Shown here in pieces: positions 31,488 to 43,430 of a stretch of DNA of 64,000 nt (position 1 is the stretch's first letter; every line of letters begins with the position of its first letter). The DNA is from Merluccius polli. Lineage: Eukaryota > Chordata > Actinopteri > Gadiformes > Merlucciidae. The position numbers and the translations under genes were made by a program. The stretch is from positions 35,001-99,000 of the forward strand of contig JAOPHQ010000902.1 in the NCBI GenBank assembly GCA_030340625.1. Reading direction: 5' to 3'. The notes under the pieces are model-generated. The model was not told the DNA's origin. It made no database searches and was given only the letters and a program-made list of their open reading frames with translations.

Positions 31488-32034
31488 GTGCTTACTTCCT
31501 GATTGAAGTGTTAACAATTACTGTAAGCATTCAGGTGTTTGGCCAGGTGGCACATATATTTGCAATTTAACTCATGTGTTGTATTCTGAATGGCAGTGTT
31601 TTGAAATGGCATTCATGTGTCTTTATGTCAGATTGCTGTGTCTTATGCAGAGAACCGTGCTCAGTGCATTCTAAAAAGAGCCATTTTGAATTGCAAAATG
31701 TGTGTAAAGCAGAAAATGTGTTTAGAGTTTTGGAGACTTGAGAAGAGGTTTTGCTCTTTGTGTGTCAGTTAAAATAATTGTGCTATGCATGTCATTTTAG
31801 TGTGTTAGCAATCGGAAAAAACTGTAAAAGGTCTCCCTCTCTCTCCTGACCCCCTCATCTGCACTTACAGATCACCTTGGCTCATTTGGGTGCGGTCGGT
31901 CTCCAACCCGTAATGTTTCTAATTATCTCCATTAGTTAGAGTCCGGCGAACGCGCCGCCAGAGGACGGCTGCGGGAGGCAATGTGCTTTGTCTCTGTTGA
32001 GTTGGCACAAAGTAATATAAATGTAGATAAATGT

Positions 32035-32068
32035 GTGTGAGTGTGTGTGTGTGTGTGAGTGTGTGTGT

Positions 32069-32125
<57 letters not shown>

Positions 32126-32132
32126 TGTGTGC
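32035..32132. repeat. (TG)n microsatellite
   Basis: TG array with regular GAGTG interruptions in the left half. Confidence 0.96.
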
Positions 32133-32234
32133 GTGAGTGTTTTCAAGTTGAGAAATGAAACGTATAAAAAAGTATATTTTTTATATCACTTTGTTTCATA
32201 TCGTTACCTCTCGAGACGGAGAGATAGGCTGGGA

Positions 32235-32329
32235 TGGATGGAAGGAAGGAAGGAAGGAAGGAAGGAAGGAAGGAAGGAAGGAAGGAAGCAAGGAAGGAAG
32301 GAAGGAAGGAAGGAAGGAAGGAAGGAAAG
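32235..32329. repeat. (GGAA)n microsatellite, about 23 units
   Basis: Near-perfect tetranucleotide array, with one CAA interruption. GGAA is also the ETS-factor core motif. Confidence 0.96.
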
Positions 32330-32848
32330 GCAAGGCTGAGACACCTCATTAAGGGAGTGTGAGAAACCCCAGCAGGAACCCTCACACCGCGGGAAATGTT
32401 CCAGCGTTACATTTTCATTTGCTTAACATCCATAATTTATACATTATGAAATGACTGTTTCTGCTGAGAAAAGTGAAACAAAAAAGCTGAGGATTCATGA
32501 AGGGTCTGAAACTTTCTCGCCCCTGCAGTAATTACCCTGCTTCACACTTTCCAATCTCAATATCAATAGTTTCCGGTCTCAGTAAAAAGGAAACTTTACA
32601 CACTGTGCTCTCCTCTGCACTGTGGCTTCGGGTGAAAACCCTTGACCGCCCCATCCCCGCTCTCAGGTACAAAACCCAACGTCATGGTCCTCCGAACACA
32701 ACTCTCATGTCCGTCCGACCGCATAAGTAGGGATTATACCGAATGCACGCTGAGATATTGTAGTGACCATTTCACTGAGCACACAAACCCCACTCACCTT
32801 ATAACAGACAAGAGATCACGGCACATCCAGACCATAATACAATCAAGT

Positions 32849-33010
32849 GCACTGGCTGAGGTGCCAGGGTGACACGTTCCGGGTTCGATCCCCAATATCC
32901 GCAAACCACCTGTAGACGTCCTTGAGCTAGATCCCTAACCACGACCTGTGCTGTACTTTAACTGAATTCGCTGTTGCTTTTGGATGAAAGCATCTGCTAA
33001 ATGATTAAAC
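32849..33010 (+). mobile_element. tRNA-derived SINE
   Basis: A tRNA-like head has A-box-like TGGCTGAGGTG (32853-32863) and B box GGTTCGATCC (32882-32891), matching RNA polymerase III internal promoters. About 100 bp later is the tail GCTTTTGGATGAAAGCATCT and GCTAAATGA, a well-known fish SINE/LINE 3' end. Similar tails occur at 48966-49001 and 56010-56043. It is not a functional tRNA gene: the acceptor stem cannot be folded. Confidence 0.7.
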
Positions 33011-33213
33011 AGTGATAGAATAGTAATGCATGTTGTAAGAGATTTCAAATTGAATTAACTAATGAGCACCACAGTAGTTATGTAGAAATGGGATCTGCCA
33101 TTTCCTAAGAACCACTCTGTGATTATATTCTAAGATATTGTAACTCCTGACCCCCACATCTTTCAGACACGCAAACAAAGCATTGGCGCCGCAGCCGTCT
33201 CCCACCCCCTCAT

Positions 33214-33254
<41 letters not shown>

Positions 33255-33399
33255 CTCTGCTCCAGCTTACACGCTTGCATAATCTTGTTCCTTACTTTAT
33301 TCAACAGAACAGTGATATAACGCTTAATTCCACATTTTAATTAAGGTTCATAAACAGCCCGAACACAACGAATATTATGACCTATCCTACATCTTGATG

Positions 33400-33400
<1 letters not shown>

Positions 33401-33448
<48 letters not shown>
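33401..33448. repeat. (TA)24 microsatellite
   Basis: Perfect TA array; an (AC)n array at 33217-33250 lies just upstream. Confidence 0.96.
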
Positions 33449-33453
<5 letters not shown>

Positions 33454-33798
33454 CATTCAAGTATATACACATACACAACAACAATACACAACAATCCTCT
33501 GTATCATCTTCATCATCACCATCACTGCTAATGCTGTGCCCAGAATGCATCGGTCGGTGAAGCACAGCACGAGGCCGCGTGCGCATGATTGGCAGTAAAT
33601 TACAAAGCTTTTAACGGCGCACGCCCATTTGCAACCGGCGCTAATGAGCAGCATTACGAGGCTTCCTGGGTGACCTTGTGTCGTTGTTGTTGTTGCTGCT
33701 GCCGCTGCCGCTGCCACACTGCTCTGCGCTCCCCTGTGCGCGGCTTAAAATGCGTAATGCGTACGGCCGGCTGCGCGCGGAGCGGCCCGTCGAGACGC

Positions 33799-33826
33799 GC
33801 CGCCGCCGCCGCCGCCGCCGCTGCGC
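33799..33826. repeat. (CCG)n trinucleotide tract
   Basis: About eight CGC/CCG units; a TTG/CTG/CCG stretch lies at 33682-33716. Confidence 0.9.
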
Positions 33827-34847
33827 TCCCAGAAAATCCCTCAATCAATGGTGCGCTATCGATTCCCTTTCATAAAGTCTTATCTGAAGCCTCCCCGTGT
33901 GGGTCTCTTACTTTGAAAATCCCATTTAAAATTATGCAAGGGATTAGCAGGGGCGGATTGGTAGGGAAATTGGTAAATTAGGTGGGAGTGTATTCCCTTA
34001 ATGGACTTACGGTAAGAGCATATAGGAGCCCTGCTGTATCGTGTAGACTATCTGGGCCTATTAGAAAGACGTTTAACTGTAAACTAACTAAATCTCACCC
34101 CTCTCTCTAATGACCGGCCCACACACACCTCCTCCTTTTGTTTTGCTTCTCGTCCATTTTTCATTTTAACTAGGGGGAGAGTTTGTGCGATAAAGACAAC
34201 ATGAAGACAATTGTGACGCAAACAACTGGAGATATATACTCGAGTTATTCCCACCAGAACAACACGCAAGTTGCTTCATACACTCAATCCGTATCTGGGC
34301 TATATCTGTGTGTGTGTGTGTGTGTGTGCCTGTTAATGTGTGTGTGGCGGGTGTTCGTTTACACTGCACCCAAGTTAACAAGGTGCCCCCCCGTGGCTCG
34401 GAATGATGATGTCACGGCTGGCCTTAAGGGTGCGGGCTTGCTTTGACGAACAGGGACAACAGATCCCGCGGCCCGCCGGGGCGCGCGGCTAATTTGGGCA
34501 TTGCGGGGACAACGGGCCGCGCTCGGATAACACCAGGGATCCCAGAACAGTTGTTCTCGCGGACAACAATGGCTTTAACCTTGGCCTCCTCCCCTACTTC
34601 AGTCTGCCTCCGCCTGCGTAACAGCCTGGCCCCACTAGCCGGACCGCTTTCCTTTTTTGCGCGTTGTCTTTCTTCCCCAACGCATTTCTCGCCGCATTTC
34701 TCTCCCATACCGCGCGCTCCTCTCGATTTCCCCCCGCTCTTTCCGTCGTGCCCTCGGCGCCACTTTCCCACTTGACCCCTCGCTCTTCACTTCCTCCTAT
34801 GTCTGAGCCTTAAATCCTCCGGGGGTCATCGAAACATGACCCCCCCG

Positions 34848-34867
34848 CCCCCCCCCCCCCCCCCCCC
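34848..34867. repeat. Poly(C) tract, 20 nt
   Basis: C run preceded by CCCCCCG. Confidence 0.95.
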
Positions 34868-35117
34868 TCCACCCGACACTGACCCACTACTACGCCACAC
34901 CGCTGACCCCTGGCGTTAAAAAACACATCAACGCTACGTGACATGCACTCTATCCCTGCGGCTAAAGGACTTAGAGTTCAGACCGGCAGTTACGCTCAAA
35001 AGCAACAGCAGTTACAGCTTGACAGTTCAGCCACTCACGGTACCCCCCCCCCCCCCCATCCCCACCCCTACCCCACCCACCAACACCCAACCTCCCAAAC
35101 CTCACCCTGAATCCCTA

Positions 35118-35158
<41 letters not shown>

Positions 35159-36088
35159 GAGGGGGGTGTAGGCCTATGTCACAGACGGAGGGGAGGTTTT
35201 CAGCCGGTCTCATCTCTGGCGAGATGGAGATTGACGACAGCACGCGTGACAAAGCGCGGCGCACAGGCGCAACGCTGAGACAGCGCGAGGTGCGGCGGCG
35301 GAGGGGGGGGGGGGGGAAGTGTTTCTGCCGAGGATAAACAAGAGGTATTCTCGGCCTCGGCGATGACGTTAGGCGGCAGACTTTAGAGTACTGCGAACAT
35401 GTGGACACCTCCGGGGCAGAGAGCGAGGGGTGGGGCGTTGAAAGCATTTAAGCACACGATGTACATATGGTTATGGAAAGGAAAACACATACATAAATAA
35501 GCGGCAAAGCGCACAGGCACGTGCGCACTCGAAAGCTAAAATTAAAACACAGACACGCACACGCGCGCGCGCACACACACACACACGGGGAAGACGCACG
35601 CACAAGCGCAGGAAACATGCTGAAACATGCGTGTTTTTTTTGGCTTCTGCGGTCATTTTAATGAGGTAAAACGGCGCTTTCTCCTCAGCTCAGCGGATTA
35701 TTTTTCAGGTTAACCCTGGCGAACCTTTGACGAGCGACGCATTGATTAAAGCAAACACAGATGAGCAATTAAAATGGAATTTACGACAAAAATTGGCAGA
35801 ACGTTTCTGTCCGAGCGCATCGATCCGCTTCAATTATTTATTCGATGGGAAATGGAAACAACTATCGTCTCACATTCCTCCCGGTCTCCCGGGCGTGCCA
35901 TTAAGTTTAGGGCTAATAGATACACAACCCCGTCCTGCAGATCCCTTACACTCTCCCTGTACATCACCGTCTACCACTGACACTCTCCGGTCTATTAGTG
36001 CGCTTCCTCGTGTTCAGGGTTTGCTTGCTGTGTAGAAGAAGGTAGGAGGTCCCATTCATTATTGTAGGGGGTGAATGGGTTTTTTTTC

Positions 36089-36090
<2 letters not shown>

Positions 36091-36133
<43 letters not shown>
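36091..36133. repeat. (AG)n microsatellite
   Basis: Perfect AG array of about 21 units. Confidence 0.96.
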
Positions 36134-36136
<3 letters not shown>

Positions 36137-36507
36137 GGTCATTGGATAAGGTTGTAATGATGGCATGTGTGATATTATGCACGCAACATATTTGATGTAG
36201 GAATTCCAGAAATGTGGTATGAAAACATATTTGCAGGGTGAGGCAAGTGTAATTTCGCACACTGAAGCTACTCTCACAAAAGACGAGACGAAAACACGAG
36301 AAAAGAGGAGAGGGGAGAAGAGAAAAGACATGAAGAGAAGAGACGAGGAGAGGAGGGAAGTGAACAGGAGAGGAGAACTGAAAAGAGGAGACGAGATAAT
36401 AGCGCACTGTGCTCACATGCATGACTGTCAGAGGAAATGAGTGAAAACCAGGATCAGTCCACTCTGTTACACCACTCTATCATGACTAATGAGCTGAGGA
36501 GAGGGCA

Positions 36508-36566
36508 CTCACACACACACACACACTCGCTCTCTCTCACTCACACACATGCACACACAAATGCAC

Positions 36567-36597
<31 letters not shown>

Positions 36598-36668
36598 TAC
36601 AAACTCTTTCTCTCCTCTTTCTCACACGGACGCACACACATACACAGACACGCAATCGCTCTCGCTTA

Positions 36669-36725
<57 letters not shown>

Positions 36726-36836
36726 ACTCTCTCTTTCTCTCTCACACACACACACACACACACATACACAGACACACAATCGCTCTCGCTTACTCACTCA
36801 CACACACACACACGCGCACAATCACTCTCTCGCTCT

Positions 36837-36867
<31 letters not shown>

Positions 36868-37008
36868 AGACACACAATCGCTCTCGCTTACTCACTCACA
36901 CACACACGCACAATCACTCTCTCTTTCTCACACACATACACACACACACGCACAATCACTCTCTCTTTCTCACACACACACACACACACGCACAATCACT
37001 CTCTCGCT

Positions 37009-37073
<65 letters not shown>
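36508..37073. repeat. Compound (CA)n/(CT)n satellite with higher-order units
   Basis: Blocks of (CA)n are separated by CAATCGCTCTCGCTTACTCA (near 36651, 36777, 36876) and CAATCACTCTCTCTTTCTCA-type spacers (near 36721, 36912, 36953). The array ends in about 30 pure CA units. The 234-residue His/Thr/Leu ORF across it is a product of the repeat. Confidence 0.93.
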
Positions 37074-37074
<1 letters not shown>

Positions 37075-37386
37075 CTCAAAAATCTGCCCCTCCTTGTTGT
37101 GCACATGCTTCAACCAATTCATAGAAATGGGATCATTATAATAGCAAATGGAAACGTCGACCGACACAGAGAAGTAGAAGAAGCACATCCTGTGATCGCT
37201 GGGTAATACTGATAACATGAAAATCAATACACTCATTGATATATACTCTGCTCTGAAATGATGAAACATTATGTGTGTGTGTGTCTTTGCATGCATGTGT
37301 AAATATATTTATGAGTGTGCATGTGTGTGAGCTTTTGCACACGTGTGCGGGCACGTGTGTGTCTCTCATGCACGTTTAAACACACA

Positions 37387-37424
<38 letters not shown>

Positions 37425-37507
37425 GCAAGCACAACATAGAAGCACCAGCTGTTGTGCATGTACTCGGTTGGATTATCAGCATATTTCTGCTTACCGGTAT
37501 TCTGACC

Positions 37508-37547
<40 letters not shown>

Positions 37548-38296
37548 AATCAGTGTACGTGGGAGGGCCAGAGGGAGGGTCAGCCTGGTCCGCTCCATAT
37601 TAGGAGCGGTGCGCATCGCTCTATTGCCGCCGCATTCCAAACAAACGCACTGGACTTCGGTGAACTTTGCGCTTGATGTCACACTGTCCGAAAATGGTTA
37701 AGTAAGCGAACCCATCTGGCATTTTTCACCCGAGTATTAACACACTGACACGTACTGTAAGTGTAAATGGCGCGTGTGTGTGTGTGTGTGTGTGTGTACG
37801 TGTGTGTGTACGTGTGCGTCTCCGCTCCATGTACTGACATCTGACACCTCGCTCTCGGCGGTGGAGAAGAGTGTCGGCGGCGCGGGCGTCATGGTCGTCT
37901 TTTATGGACTCTGGCAAGTCCTGCGGCCGTCCGGTACAGACAGGCTACTCTCTGACCAACGCGCAAGCTATCCCAACTATCTGTTTAGAAATTCAAACAA
38001 AACGTCTCTCTTTTGCCCTCCCTCGATAGCCTCACTCGCTCCTCTCTTTCTCTCGCTCTCACTTTCTTTATTTCTGTCTTTGTTTGTCTTTCTTTTTTCC
38101 TTCCTTCTTTTTAGCTTGCCTGTGTTGTTTGCCTCCCAATCTTTTACTCCCAAAACAGTTTATGTTTTGTACATGCGTGCGTGTGTGTATACCTGTATCT
38201 GTGTTTATGTACGTGTGTGTGTGTGTGTGCATGCGTGTGTGTGTGTATACACGTGTATGTGTGTGTGCGCGTGCTGTGTGTTTGTGTGTGTGCGCT

Positions 38297-38327
<31 letters not shown>

Positions 38328-38505
38328 GGCTGCCTCGCTCTCCACAACACTCCAGCGAACGTTGGCGTGGACCACCTACACACTCTCCTCATCATCAATC
38401 AAGCTTCCTGACTCCTATACGCCAAAAAAAAAGTATGTGTCATCCATTAAAGCGGGCACCATTTTGTTACTGCTACTGTGTTCTTCTCCCTTTTGCATAT
38501 TTGGA

Positions 38506-38518
38506 AGGTCAAAGGTCA
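38506..38518 (+). promoter_or_regulatory. Perfect DR1 nuclear-receptor half-site pair
   Basis: AGGTCA, one base, AGGTCA: the ideal direct repeat with 1-bp spacing bound by RXR, PPAR, HNF4 or COUP-TF families. It stands in non-repetitive sequence; function is unproven. Confidence 0.4.
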
Positions 38519-38802
38519 AACAGGAGCGTCACAAGCCTCTGCGGTAGGATAGTCTATGCAGGAAGCAGAAAAGGAAAGTATTTTTGGGTGTTTTTTGTGT
38601 TTACAGGCGGATACACACATTTAATGTGCACACTGTCTAATATGCACACAGTCTAATATGCATGTAATTCTATTGATTGTTAAATACTAGGCTTCAGGTC
38701 TCTTTCACACCCCCCCCCCCCCCCCCCTCGATTACCTCCACAGTGAAATACACCTTGAGATTATGCACGCTAGATTAAATCCTGTGAGCGTGGAGGAGAG
38801 AG

Positions 38803-38840
<38 letters not shown>

Positions 38841-39017
38841 TGCGCGTGTGTGCACTACTTATAGAGTATTGCGGGCGGCTGGCGAGAGGAGGGGCTCCTC
38901 CCGACAGAGACGTATTGCCTCGCCTGGCGGTGCGTGCAACGCCAGGGCCAAAGGAAACTTCCCCTTATCTCTCCCTTCATTCTCAATTAAGACAAAAGAA
39001 ATCCTCTCCCGTATGAT

Positions 39018-39040
39018 CCCCCCCCCCCCCCCCCCCCCCC
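39018..39040. repeat. Poly(C) tract, 23 nt
   Basis: Uninterrupted C run; another C run follows at 39056-39068. Confidence 0.95.
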
Positions 39041-39390
39041 ATAGCCCCGCCTCACCCCCCCCCCCCCCAATGTTTTCCTTCCATCTTATCTACCTTTCAC
39101 CCATCCACTCCGCTACGCCCTCCTCGCCCACCCACTCCTTCCTCACCCCTTTACCCCGTCCTCACCCCCTAACTCCGTCCTAGCCGCCCCGCTCCCCCAC
39201 CCCCACCCCCACCCCCCCCACACACACACACACACTCTCTCCTCACTCAAGTCCTCCTTCACCCTCCACCCCCCCCACCACCACCTACAATTAGCAGCGG
39301 GAACAAATGTGTTGGTGCTCACAAGCTGTGGCGCTAACACAACACGGCTACACGCAGAGCACGCCGCCGGGGAGTAGCAGAGGTAGCTAC

Positions 39391-39391
<1 letters not shown>

Positions 39392-39437
<46 letters not shown>
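39392..39437. repeat. (CTGG)n microsatellite, about 11 units
   Basis: Perfect tetranucleotide array. Confidence 0.95.
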
Positions 39438-39558
39438 GGGCCGGTTCGCTCCGGACCGAAGTACATGGACAAATAGCTCTGTCAGCCTCCGTCGGCGCGT
39501 CTTCTTCCTCACAATGCAGGAAGACACTATGCCCTAAATCACCAGCCCCTTCAACAGC

Positions 39559-39586
39559 GGGGGGGGGGGGGGGGGGGGGGGGGGGG
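39559..39586. repeat. Poly(G) tract, 28 nt
   Basis: Uninterrupted G run. Confidence 0.95.
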
Positions 39587-39871
39587 TTTAAAAGCCTTAT
39601 TATTTGCCTGCACAGGTCCAGTGGTACACCACTGACACAGCGCTACAAGGGATAGGTTATGGGGAAGTGTGTGCTCCTTGGGTCGGAGAAACCACTTGCT
39701 CTCTGTCTTACTTCCTGTGTTTTCTTTTGGAAAGCGGTGAAAAGGAACGAGTCGTTTTTGTATATTTATTTTTAGCCCCGGCTAAAACAACCTCCGATGC
39801 GGTGACCTTTTACGTGGTTAAAAGTTTTGTGCACACTACCAAAAGGGGATGTGCTATGTGGCAACAGGATA

Positions 39872-39872
<1 letters not shown>

Positions 39873-39906
<34 letters not shown>
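39873..39906. repeat. (TA)n microsatellite
   Basis: Perfect TA array. Confidence 0.95.
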
Positions 39907-39909
<3 letters not shown>

Positions 39910-41515
39910 CAGTCAGGAAATCCTTAATGAAAAAACGGTTTATACACATTGAGATTTTTACCATTAATCCCCATGCAGTGATCCCCTAATGAAGAAAATG
40001 CCCAGAGCTCACAGTCCATGGATGCCAGACGATGTTAATGGTGGAATTCACCACGGAGATCCTGCCGCGGCAGATTACCATTTTATTTTCATTCAACACA
40101 TAACTGAAATCAATCACTTCTCCTTTCATTTGCGGCCAGTGCGGGCCAATAGGCCTAATCCGTCTTTTTATGAACGTGATTCTCCCGCGACTGATAATAT
40201 GTTTTTTTTTTCTTCTTCTCATTCATACAATCCCTTAAGACGCCTTTTTAAAAATGAAAAGACACGCTTGTTATCTGTGGGTTTATTTTTTTTTGCGTTT
40301 TGGGCATTTTCTTCTGAATCGAAATTATCAAAGGTGTGTTCCCCTTGCTCGGCGTATTCACACAGAGATCATCCAGTCGCAGAGAGAGCCCTCAGCGCAG
40401 ATATCTACGCCAGGGAGAAAGCCATTTCACACCCCTTTATGCAACCCCTTTATTGCGGCTGAAAGACGAACGCGCGTCCCGCCTCGACTGCGGGCTGAGC
40501 GATCGGGTAAGCTCCCCCTGTGCTTGACTTGAGCTAAAGAAGCAACAGAACTGTGCACATCTGAATTTCGCAGTGTTTTTGCATGGTGGTAATAAGCACA
40601 ACTCTTGAAGACAAGAGTCGTCTGTGGAGCATGTCGGTGGTACTCCACCTCCTTAACTATGAAAATCTGTTTAGTACCTCCTGAAAATGATGTAATACTA
40701 TAATTCAGTTAGCCATCGAGGGCCCATGTGAGTAAACTGTCATCTGTTCGGTGAGTTCACAGACTGTGTGTTTGGTTAGGAGACGATAAACCAACACAGA
40801 GGGGTTTCATTTCTGTAGATATTGCTCTATTTCTCTCCACACCCTTAGGATATAAGATATTATGACATATTTCACTGTAATTGCGTCTGCGTGTCCATCT
40901 CCAAATAAAACTTTTTGCAATTGTTCCAGGGTAAAGTGTGGAATTTGAAAGTGAGAGAGCTGAATTTATTATTTATTACATCTCAACTTCAACTGTTTAC
41001 TTTGCAGGTGTCTAGCCTTGTCCTCTTTGTGTTTATATGGCTGCCTCTTATTCCACCGGTTGTCACTGAGTCTCCTATCTGTCTCTGCACTGTATCTCTG
41101 ACACTGCCGAGATACTACTAACTAATTTATATTTACATTTTACAGCCCTGGTGGCATTCAATTTTGTGTTGGCGAGAAAGGCTGGTCTGAAGTTGATTTG
41201 CTAAACGATTGATTGAACTTGAATCAATGAATTTTAGTCCCATAGGCCCAGATACCTATTGTAATGCTGAAGTCACTAACATCACCAGTACGCGCAGTAA
41301 CTAATCCGTCGCGGTATTATTTATGTATAGACACTGGGTCTATAGAAATTAGTATGTTATCACTAAAAACTGTTCTTGTTCACTATTCATTTCTCACTGG
41401 TAACTGATCGGTTTGAAATAAAACTGTGGCTCTTTTGGCTGATTATGACCCTAAATTGTGTATTTGTCATTCAAACTTCATGAAGCACAGATTTATGATA
41501 GCTCTTCCTTTTGTC

Positions 41516-41591
41516 TCTCTCTCTCTCTCTCTCTGCTTCTCCATAAGTCTCTCTCTCTCTCTCTCTCTCTCGCTCTCTCTCTGCTTCTCCA

Positions 41592-41670
<79 letters not shown>
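41516..41670. repeat. (CT)n microsatellite with a repeated interruption
   Basis: CT array interrupted twice by the same GCTTCTCCATAAGT block (41535-41548 and 41582-41595), 47 bp apart, showing a recent tandem duplication. Confidence 0.95.
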
Positions 41671-41673
<3 letters not shown>

Positions 41674-41793
41674 TCCCTCTGACCTTAGCCCCTATGCAGT
41701 CTCTCCAACATCTGCCCACAGGGGAGTAAGAAGATTAATTGAAAGATTTGGATTTCTCTTTATTTGGCTTGGGTGGCTTTATACTCTCTTTTA

Positions 41794-41850
<57 letters not shown>

Positions 41851-42157
41851 TGCACACAAACACATACGCACACTGTCTTTCTCCCACAATCTTTCTCCCA
41901 CAATCTTTCTCCCTACCTCCATTCCCTCATTTCTGTCAAACTCTCCTGATACCGCCTCCCTCTATCTGCAGCGCATGTGCTGCTGCTTCTCAGACTAACG
42001 TGAAAAGGAGCCAAGACAAATACTGTCAGGCGATTGTTTATAGTGCTGTAACGTATTGCTTATTTACAGTGTCTCCTTCGCACACCCCAGGGGGGAAAAA
42101 ACTGATATTATATTATTTGAAAATCCAAACTGACAGTGGGAACAGAATGTGTCCATG

Positions 42158-42196
<39 letters not shown>

Positions 42197-42323
42197 ACGT
42201 GTGTGTGGTCTATTTGTTGTTTATATGACTGAATGTTGTCTGTGGGTACGCAAGAAGATAAAGTTAAGATGAGTTAGGGTTATTGTTATTATACTTCTTT
42301 TATTGTAATGATATTATTACTAT

Positions 42324-42410
42324 TTGTAGTAATAGTCGTCGTAGTGGTAGCAGCAGCAGCAGCGGTCGTGGTGGTGGTAGTAGTCTAGTCGTCGTGGTAG
42401 TGGTCGTAGA
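42324..42410. repeat. GTA/GTC/GTG/GCA imperfect triplet repeat
   Basis: Mixed trinucleotides including GCAGCAGCAGCAGCGG. Confidence 0.85.
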
Positions 42411-42826
42411 AAATGCATAACAGGGCCCATGAAAAAGCATTTTCTATCGCTCTCATCATGTTATGATGAGCCAATTACAGCTGGGCTATGACGCCGCTAA
42501 CGCATATAGCGCTGCACAGCGCTCATAGAAACCTCACATCGCTGAGTGGGTCGTGGAGCACCTGAATGAATTACTTCTCAGGAAGAGCAAAGTGGAAATG
42601 GGGCAGCTGAGGAAAGTCACAGGAAGGAAGAGGAAGGCGAACAGACACCCTGTAATCTGCAGTTTTTGAAGGTGAACCTTCAAGGCAGCCATTAGCCGCG
42701 GCGCACCTGACTGAACCCTCATTCTTTTATATTCCCTGTGCGGATATGCATGTGCACGCACAAACGTCACACACGCGTGCACACATACATGTGCCGATGC
42801 ACACGTGCGCGCGCACGCACACACAG

Positions 42827-42864
<38 letters not shown>

Positions 42865-43264
42865 ACATTTTGGCTCGATTACACACATGCACGCACGCTT
42901 GTAATTGCTCCGACACGCACACACACACCCACACACAGCTTCCATCAAAAGGTCATGTTGCGATCTCGTATTCCTCGAGTCAACCGATGGTCATTTATTT
43001 AACATTCAAGCGTGGAGCAAAAAAGTGCTGATAAATGACGAACTGACGAACCTGAAAGCCCTGCATTAGTCAAATACTGCTGCAGTCAAATACAGCTGTA
43101 CCGCAATACAATCAAACACGCTTCGTTATGTCTGCGCTTGCTTTCGTTAGAAGTTTTCAATCGAAAGTGTTTGCTGTGTGTTTAGGAAATCGGTCGTTTT
43201 GCACCGCTGATTACAACCGCTCTTCAACATTACCTATACTATCAATACTTCAATGTACTCAATA

Positions 43265-43430
43265 CTGTAGATCCTGCCCCAAGCCCACGTTTCCTTTGTG
43301 TCCTGTAATTAGTAGTACCGGTAGTTTGTCACCTGTGTTTCTTAGTAAATCTGTTCTCAGTAAAGCTTCATTTCACATCTGAGTCTGATCTCTGCATTTG
43401 GGTTCACCTCCCTGCGCAAGCCCTGACAAA
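43265..43430 (+). mobile_element. Possible LTR 3' fragment
   Basis: The order TTCTCAGTAAAGC, CTGAGTCTGATC, TCTGCATTTGGGTTCACCTC and CCCTGACA resembles the U5 end of fish gypsy LTRs. The other boundary and an internal region are missing, so this is tentative. Confidence 0.35.

Larger units (their letters stand above)
29385..31824 (-). mobile_element. Complete Tc1/mariner-superfamily transposon with spliced transposase
   Basis: The ends CAGTTTTTTCCAATTGCTAA and, inverted, CAGTTTTTTCCGATTGCTAA form a terminal inverted repeat of about 24 bp with two mismatches. Both sides are flanked by TA (29383-29384 and 31825-31826), the standard target of this superfamily. Inside lies one minus-strand gene with a TATA box, three exons, consensus splice sites, a stop codon and a poly(A) signal. 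No frameshift or premature stop interrupts the joined frame, which is 406 codons plus stop. It looks like a young or recently active autonomous copy sitting in the sense orientation of the kcnb2 intron. Confidence 0.9.
31827..32848. other. Intronic DNA with (TG)n and (GGAA)n arrays
   Basis: (TG)n at 32035-32132 and (GGAA)n at 32235-32329; remainder not recognised. Confidence 0.5.
33011..36090. other. Intronic DNA with a CpG-rich block
   Basis: From about 33.6 to 35.5 kb, CpG dinucleotides are frequent (for example CCGCGGCCCGCCGGGGCGCG near 34468), with a CTG/CCG-rich triplet zone at 33680-33830. C runs occur at 34848-34867 and 35043-35057 and (TG)n at 35121-35157. No exon can be identified in it. 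Confidence 0.5.
37074..39390. other. Intronic DNA with (TG)n, (CA)n and C tracts
   Basis: Microsatellites at 37390-37421, 37511-37545, 37771-37800, 38160-38330 and 38805-38840; C runs at 38710-38727 and 39018-39040. No gene recognised. Confidence 0.5.
39907..43260. other. Intronic DNA, no gene recognised
   Basis: Holds (CT)n at 41516-41670, (CA)n at 41796-41844, (TG)n at 42160-42194, a GTA/GTC/GTG triplet zone at 42324-42410 and (AC)n at 42835-42861. The AT-rich stretch 39907-41500 has no repeats that I recognise. Confidence 0.5.

Noticed and set aside
32849..32925. Functional tRNA gene
   Set aside because: A and B boxes are present, but no cloverleaf acceptor stem; the fish SINE tail downstream identifies a SINE.
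36437..37141. 234-codon ORF rich in His/Thr/Ser/Leu
   Set aside because: It is the translation of (CA)n and (CT)n satellite; similar ORFs occur at every long AC/TG array.
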